A DNA stretch of 8,772 nucleotides from JAFGOG01 sp034429215 (GTDB taxonomy: Bacteria > Chloroflexota > Anaerolineae > JAAYZQ01). Position numbers and translations under genes: made by a program. A model generated the notes under the pieces. It was not told the origin of the DNA. It was given only the letters and a program-made list of their open reading frames with translations, and did not search any database. This document shows, in pieces, positions 4,467 to 8,772 of this stretch; position 1 is the first letter of the stretch, and every line of letters starts with the position of its first letter. The stretch spans positions 1 to 8,772 of the forward strand of contig DAOUGI010000034.1 of NCBI GenBank assembly GCA_034429215.1, written 5' to 3'.

Positions 4467-7400
4467 TCAGCGCGGCCCCAGGTGGACGGTGATCCGCTCG
4501 ATGGTCCCGTCGCGGCGGAAGAGGCGGCCGCTCGTCTCGGGGTCCAGGCGGAGGCCGTCGATCCGGCGCAGGTCCCCGCCGGCGCAGGCCACCTCGATCC
4601 GGTCCTCGCCGGAGCGGACGTACACGATCGGCGTCTGGCAAAAGGTGTAGGCCAGCGAGCCGGGCGGCAGCTCGATCGACCGCTCTTGGCCGCGCACGTC
4701 GATGTAGGTGAAGGCGCCCCCCTCGGCGGCGAGCTCGCCCTCGCGCAGCAGGAGCGGGTCAAAATAGAGCGCTCCCCCCTCCACGAACGCGCCCAGCTCG
4801 GCCGTGCGGGCCAGGATCTCTTCCTTCACCTGGCCGGTCATGCCCGGCTGCTTGGCGCCCTGGCCCGCCGGGGTGTGCGAATAGGGGTCGGTCGGGAACG
4901 CCCCGTAGACGTCCGGCGGCTTGTTCAAGCCGAGCCCGCCGCGGATGTCATAGTAGGCGTCGATCAGCGCCCCGACGGTCGAGGCGGGCTCGCCCTGGGC
5001 GCGGGCGCGCAGCAGCGTTTCCTGGACGGCGAGCAGCAGCTTGGAGACCATGTGCCAGTAGATGCTGCCCAGGCCCTCGTAGGCGAAGAACGTGCCGGAG
5101 CGGCCGGTGAACGAGGCGTGGTGGAACACGGCCTCGAACAGGTCGAGGATGGCGCCGTGCTCGGCGTCGACGAGAGCGGCGTACTCGTCGCGCTCTCGCA
5201 GGGCGGCCAGGGCGCGCTCGACGTCCCCGGCGTTGCGAAAGCTGCCCGGAAAGTGGCACACGCCGGTTTCGTCCCGCACGACGAGGGTGGCGTCGCCCCG
5301 CTCCAGGAGCGCGGCGAGCAGCGCCGACCGGCTCACCAGGTCGGGCGGCAGGCGGTTCTTGTCCAGAAAGCCGGGCAGGTCCCGGTCGGGGTAGAGGATG
5401 TAGCTGTGCTGGTCGGCGCGGTACAGGGCGCTCTGCCGCAGGCCGGCCAGCAGGGCGAGCGACTCGCCCGCCGAGAGCAGCCCGGAAGAGAGGATGGCCA
5501 CCTGCCCTTCGAGCATCTCGACCAGGCGGCCGGCCGCCGCGCTGCCCTCGCCGAGCCGCAGGACGTTGTAGGCGTGGTACAGCCCGTCGTCGCGCCTGTT
5601 CTCCCGCAGGGTGTGCTCGATGTACTGCCGGACCAGCTCCAAAAAGCCCAGCAGCTCATCCCGGCCCAGGCCGGCCAGGTCCCCTGAAAAGCCGTCGCGG
5701 TAAAAGCCCTGCCGGTAGCCGTCGCCCGCCTGCCCCAGGCCGTCCATGACGGCGCGGCGGCGCCGATCGTCGAAGGAGGACCGCAGAGCGCCCTGGTGGC
5801 TGCGCAGGACCCGGTGCATGGCGTCGAGCTCGGCTTTCACCTCGCGGGTCACCTCCAGGCCGGCCGCCCCGCATTCCGACAGCAGGCGCTGGATTAAGAC
5901 GACAAAGCGCCGCAGGTAGCACAGGGTGACCACCGACAGCCCCTTGCCCGACAGGGCGTTGTTGGCGTCGTTCCACTCGGGGCGCTGGGTGTTCATCCAG
6001 ATGCCGCCGCCGGGCACGAAATTGGCCAGCTTGGCCAGTAGCAGGATCAGCAGCTTTTCGGCCAGGCTGACGTGCAGGACGCGGCCCTGGGCGTCCAGGA
6101 CCAGCCTGCCGTCCGTGCCCATCTCGGCGACGAGCGCGTCGATCCGGCCGTCCAGGTCAGCGTCGAACAGGATGGTGTTGTACCAGTCTCGCAGGAGCAT
6201 GGGGTAGGGCTTGATCCGGTAGGGCACGTTGGCGTGGCTAAAGATCCGGCGGCCCAGCAGGGCGTGCAGCCGGCCGGGGTGGTACTTGACCGATATTTCC
6301 AGCAGCTTGAGCAGGTAGACGATCTGGTGATCGCTCCAGTAGCCGATGTTGGCCCAGGCGCTGCCCGGGCTCGGCTTTTCCCACTCGATGCCGCCGCGGG
6401 TCACCCGGTAGGGGTTGTATCCGTCGGCGGTGGTGGCGCAGGCAAAGCTGCAGATCATGCTTTCCACGAACTCGGGGTAGGAGCAGGCCAGCGGCTCCCA
6501 GTTTTGAAAGATGTCGCGCCAGTTGCCCTCATAGTCGAGCGCCCGCGAGCCGTCCGGCTTTTTGACATTGATCGAGAAGCGGTTCCAGGGGCGGCTGGGG
6601 TCGCCGTGCCTGCGGCTGAAGGTGAGCGGCAGGTACTGGCGGACCAGCCGCTCCAGGTCGGCCGACCCGGCGCCCGCCGCGCGGGCCAGCAGCTCGTGGA
6701 GGTCGACCTCGTCGGGCAGCGCCTCGAAAAACTCCCGGCCGGCCTCGAGGGCGGGCCGGCTGCGCGCCGCGACATAGTCGCGCAGGCCGGCCGTGGCGAT
6801 CCGGTAGCCGCCGGCAAAGACGCCGCCGCGCATGATGTTAAACAGGGTGTTGGAAAAGTGGTGGGCCGCGCCCGGACGGTCGCCGGTCCACTGCAGGCCG
6901 TCGGCGCCGGCGACCAGGGCGACGAGCTCCTTCGTGCCCCGGGCGATGTCCTGCTCGAGCCGCGCCGCCAGCCCGGCCCGGTCGCCTCTCAGCGCGCCGA
7001 TCAGCGAGGCCAGGCGGCCATGGTCCTGGTTCACCTCGGCCACGATGTGCCAGCAGCGCTCTTCAGCGGGGGCGAGGTCGAGCCGGGCGTGGGCCAGGTA
7101 GGCGCCGCGCCGGCCGCGCACGTCGGTCTCCTGGACGATCGCCTCGCCGCGCTCAAAGGCGGCCACCTGGCGCGAGGAGAGGAGGCAGCGGGCGCCGTCC
7201 AGCCCGACCTGCCACGCCGTGGCGGCCCGCAGCGATTCGCTCGGCTCGGCCAGGTCGGTCAGGCTCGAGCTGAGGGCAAAGACGGCCAGGCCGGTGTGCG
7301 GATCGAGCTCGCTCCGCTTGTAGGCGTCGAGGAGGTTGCTGAACAGCCGCTGCGTCTGCTCGGTGACGCCGTAGGGCAGGATGTTCTGCACGCCGTCGAT

Positions 7401-7925
7401 CAGGGCCACCGAGCAGCCGTCGCCCGACTCGTCTTTCAGCCAGGAGGTCTTGACAAACCCGTACCGGTCGCTGGTCCGCCACGCGTAGCGGTAGGTCAGG
7501 CCCAGGTCGTGGTTGGTCTCTTCAAAGACCAGCTTGTCGCCGCAGACGTTCTTGTACAGGCTCCTGTCCACCCGGTACAGCCCGGCGTAGCGCGGCGAGA
7601 ACGGCTCCCACAGGCAGGTCCGCCGGCCCCTGGCGACCAGCAGGACCGCCTTGTGCCCCGTGTCGCCGCTGCCGGCGGCGATCTTGTCGTCGGTGTCGTA
7701 GGGGAACAGCGCCGAATCGGCGCTGCGCCGCCCGCAGGTGAGCCCGCCGGTGCTGGAGATGAACAGCCAGTGGTCAGAGCTGCTGACGATCGACATGAAA
7801 AAGGGGTCCATGCGGTCGTAATTTCGGAGGCGATAGTACTGCTCGCCGAGCAGCGACACGTATTCGCCGCCGACGCGGCCGCCTCCGTCGCGATAGGCGC
7901 ACTCGCCGATGTACAGGGCGCTCAT
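4467..7925 (-). CDS. Uncharacterised large protein, glycoside phosphorylase/hydrolase-like (alpha/alpha)6 barrel
   Basis: A 1152-residue cytoplasmic protein with no signal peptide. I do not recognise a named gene. The architecture reads as an N-terminal beta-rich domain (about 1-320, with SSTGGLTCGRRSADSALFPY near 58-77), a long helical barrel-like region (about 350-1000) and a short C-terminal beta domain (about 1045-1152). The barrel has strongly family-like blocks: YEGNWRDIFQNWEPLACSYP (465-484), GYWSDHQIVYLLKLLE (528-543), PEWNDANNALSGKGLS (649-664), FTGRSGTFFAYEGLGSIYW (939-957) and QPGMTGQVKEEIL (1026-1038). The WND motif recalls the general-acid site of clan GH-Q phosphorylases (GH94, with the similarly long GH149 and GH161), so a sugar phosphorylase or hydrolase is the best inference, not proof. 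ATG at 7925 is preferred over GTG at 7931 since AGAGG lies five bases before it. It follows the aminotransferase by 37 bp, probably one operon. Confidence 0.6.
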   Translation of the reverse strand: MSALYIGECAYRDGGGRVGGEYVSLLGEQYYRLRNYDRMDPFFMSIVSSSDHWLFISSTGGLTCGRRSADSALFPYDTDDKIAAGSGDTGHKAVLLVARGRRTCLWEPFSPRYAGLYRVDRSLYKNVCGDKLVFEETNHDLGLTYRYAWRTSDRYGFVKTSWLKDESGDGCSVALIDGVQNILPYGVTEQTQRLFSNLLDAYKRSELDPHTGLAVFALSSSLTDLAEPSESLRAATAWQVGLDGARCLLSSRQVAAFERGEAIVQETDVRGRRGAYLAHARLDLAPAEERCWHIVAEVNQDHGRLASLIGALRGDRAGLAARLEQDIARGTKELVALVAGADGLQWTGDRPGAAHHFSNTLFNIMRGGVFAGGYRIATAGLRDYVAARSRPALEAGREFFEALPDEVDLHELLARAAGAGSADLERLVRQYLPLTFSRRHGDPSRPWNRFSINVKKPDGSRALDYEGNWRDIFQNWEPLACSYPEFVESMICSFACATTADGYNPYRVTRGGIEWEKPSPGSAWANIGYWSDHQIVYLLKLLEISVKYHPGRLHALLGRRIFSHANVPYRIKPYPMLLRDWYNTILFDADLDGRIDALVAEMGTDGRLVLDAQGRVLHVSLAEKLLILLLAKLANFVPGGGIWMNTQRPEWNDANNALSGKGLSVVTLCYLRRFVVLIQRLLSECGAAGLEVTREVKAELDAMHRVLRSHQGALRSSFDDRRRRAVMDGLGQAGDGYRQGFYRDGFSGDLAGLGRDELLGFLELVRQYIEHTLRENRRDDGLYHAYNVLRLGEGSAAAGRLVEMLEGQVAILSSGLLSAGESLALLAGLRQSALYRADQHSYILYPDRDLPGFLDKNRLPPDLVSRSALLAALLERGDATLVVRDETGVCHFPGSFRNAGDVERALAALRERDEYAALVDAEHGAILDLFEAVFHHASFTGRSGTFFAYEGLGSIYWHMVSKLLLAVQETLLRARAQGEPASTVGALIDAYYDIRGGLGLNKPPDVYGAFPTDPYSHTPAGQGAKQPGMTGQVKEEILARTAELGAFVEGGALYFDPLLLREGELAAEGGAFTYIDVRGQERSIELPPGSLAYTFCQTPIVYVRSGEDRIEVACAGGDLRRIDGLRLDPETSGRLFRRDGTIERITVHLGPR

Positions 7926-7962
7926 GGTCACCTCTCTTCTGCCCCGCCGCGCGGGCCGGGCG

Positions 7963-8772
7963 CTACAGCCGGGCCGTCAGCTCGGCAAAGGCCCGCTGCA
8001 GCCGGCGGGTGACGGGCCCGGGGCTGCCGTCGCCCACCGGGCGGCCGTCTATGTCGACCACGGGCATCACTTCCAGGAACGTGCTCAGGATCATGCATTC
8101 TCGCGCCTGTTCCAGCCGGCGCTCGAGGATCGGGAACTCGACGACGGGGATGCCCAGCCCGCGGCACAGCTCCAGCACCGTCTGCCGGGTGACGCCGGCC
8201 AGGACGTACTGGCTGAGGGGCGGGGTGACCAGCGCCCCGTCGAGCAGCGCGGCGAAATTGGTGTGGGTGCCCTCGGTGACGGCGCCGTCGCGGACGAACA
8301 CCGCCTCTTCGACGCCCAGCTCCTTGGCCCGCTGCCCGGCCAGCACGCTGGGGAGCAGGGAGATCGACTTGATGTCGCAGCGCGCCCAGCGGATGTCGGG
8401 CAGGAGGGCCACCTTGACGCCCGCCTGCTGCTGGTCGGTGGGCGGCGTAAAGGGCGAGGCGGTGGCATAGACGGTCGGCGCGATCGGCGGGTCGGGGAAG
8501 GGGCGGCTGCGCGAGCCTGCCCCGCGGGTGACATGGAGGTAGACGGTGGCGTCGCCGCCGGCCAGGCCGTTGTCGCCGACGAGCCGCTCGGCCACCGGAC
8601 CCAGCGAGGCCGCGTCGAGCCCGCCGATGCCCAGCTCGCGCAGGCTGCGGGCCAGGCGCTCCAGGTGGGCGTCGAGCTTGAAAAAGCGGCCCCGGTAGGC
8701 GCGGATGACTTCGTAGGCGCCGTCGGCGAGCAAAAACCCCCGGTCGTCGGGGGAGATGCGGATCTGATCCTG
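7963..8772 (-). CDS. Class IV aminotransferase, D-amino-acid transaminase-like (5' end outside window)
   Basis: A PLP fold-type IV aminotransferase; 269 residues are visible and the frame is still open at the window edge, so perhaps 20 N-terminal residues are missing. The TTG at 8733 is not the start, because the 13 codons before it encode SPDDRGF, the conserved lead-in to LLADGAYEV. Matches to Bacillus D-amino-acid transaminase include YLHVTRG, DIRWARCDIKSISLL with the PLP lysine (codon 8370-8368), EAVFVRDGAVTEGTHTNF with the PLP glutamate, and LAGVTRQTVLELC. The enzyme would exchange amino groups between D-amino acids and 2-oxo acids; a branched-chain or other substrate is possible. The carboxylate trap that is R-x-H in the Bacillus enzyme reads R-S-R here (codons 8511-8503). 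It lies 37 bp upstream of the large barrel protein on the same strand. Confidence 0.85.
   Translation of the reverse strand, partial: QDQIRISPDDRGFLLADGAYEVIRAYRGRFFKLDAHLERLARSLRELGIGGLDAASLGPVAERLVGDNGLAGGDATVYLHVTRGAGSRSRPFPDPPIAPTVYATASPFTPPTDQQQAGVKVALLPDIRWARCDIKSISLLPSVLAGQRAKELGVEEAVFVRDGAVTEGTHTNFAALLDGALVTPPLSQYVLAGVTRQTVLELCRGLGIPVVEFPILERRLEQARECMILSTFLEVMPVVDIDGRPVGDGSPGPVTRRLQRAFAELTARL

Noticed and set aside
4336..4762. Two minus-strand frames rich in Arg and Pro after and within the 3' end of the large gene
   Set aside because: They lie in alternate frames of the large enzyme, show GC-bias composition and no domain.
4482..5687. 401-codon plus-strand open frame inside the large enzyme gene
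   Set aside because: Same cause as the other antisense frame: codon-bias shadow with Gly/Ala/Val/Arg/Gln-rich, domain-free translation.
6072..8012. 646-codon open frame on the plus strand opposite the large enzyme and the end of the aminotransferase
   Set aside because: It is a shadow frame. The GC-rich third positions of the minus-strand genes remove stops from the opposing frame; the translation is low-complexity, with no recognisable domain and no ribosome binding site. The true genes have clear conserved motifs on the other strand.

Overview
The window looks like chromosomal DNA of a GC-rich bacterium. The best guess is a Chloroflexota (Anaerolineae-like) lineage. This rests on a secreted lipoprotein with a long Pro/Thr-rich linker of PPTxTPx repeats, a style common in that phylum, and on overall protein character. 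No rRNA or marker gene confirms it. No tRNA, insertion sequence, CRISPR array or phage gene was seen.

Layout from left to right. (1) 1-109, minus strand: the first 36 codons of an aldo/keto reductase that continues outside the window, preceded by a strong sigma70-type promoter. (2) 358-1602, plus strand: a TPR-containing lipoprotein. (3) 1603-1673: a short gap between convergent genes holding an 11-bp stem with a GGGA tetraloop. (4) 1674-2666, minus: a zinc-independent quinone-oxidoreductase-type (MDR) dehydrogenase. (5) 2667-2881: a gap with two strong GC hairpins. (6) 2882-4336, minus: a tightly packed unit transcribed as hicB, a damaged-looking hicA, then a C45-type Ntn-hydrolase/acyltransferase. 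(7) 4337-4466: a gap with a candidate hicB promoter. (8) 4467-7925, minus: a 1152-residue protein that looks like an uncharacterised glycoside-phosphorylase/hydrolase-type (alpha/alpha)6-barrel enzyme. (9) 7963-8772, minus: a D-amino-acid-transaminase-like class IV aminotransferase whose 5' end lies outside the window.

The aminotransferase and the giant enzyme are 37 bp apart on one strand and probably form an operon. The hicB-hicA-C45 block overlaps at both junctions (TGATG, then 14 nt) and is visibly less GC-rich than its right-hand neighbour. It may therefore be an acquired cassette in which a decaying toxin gene leads into a hydrolase.

The points most worth following are the giant barrel protein, the hicA tail that looks frameshifted into the C45 reading frame, and the aminotransferase with an R-x-R in place of the usual R-x-H carboxylate trap.
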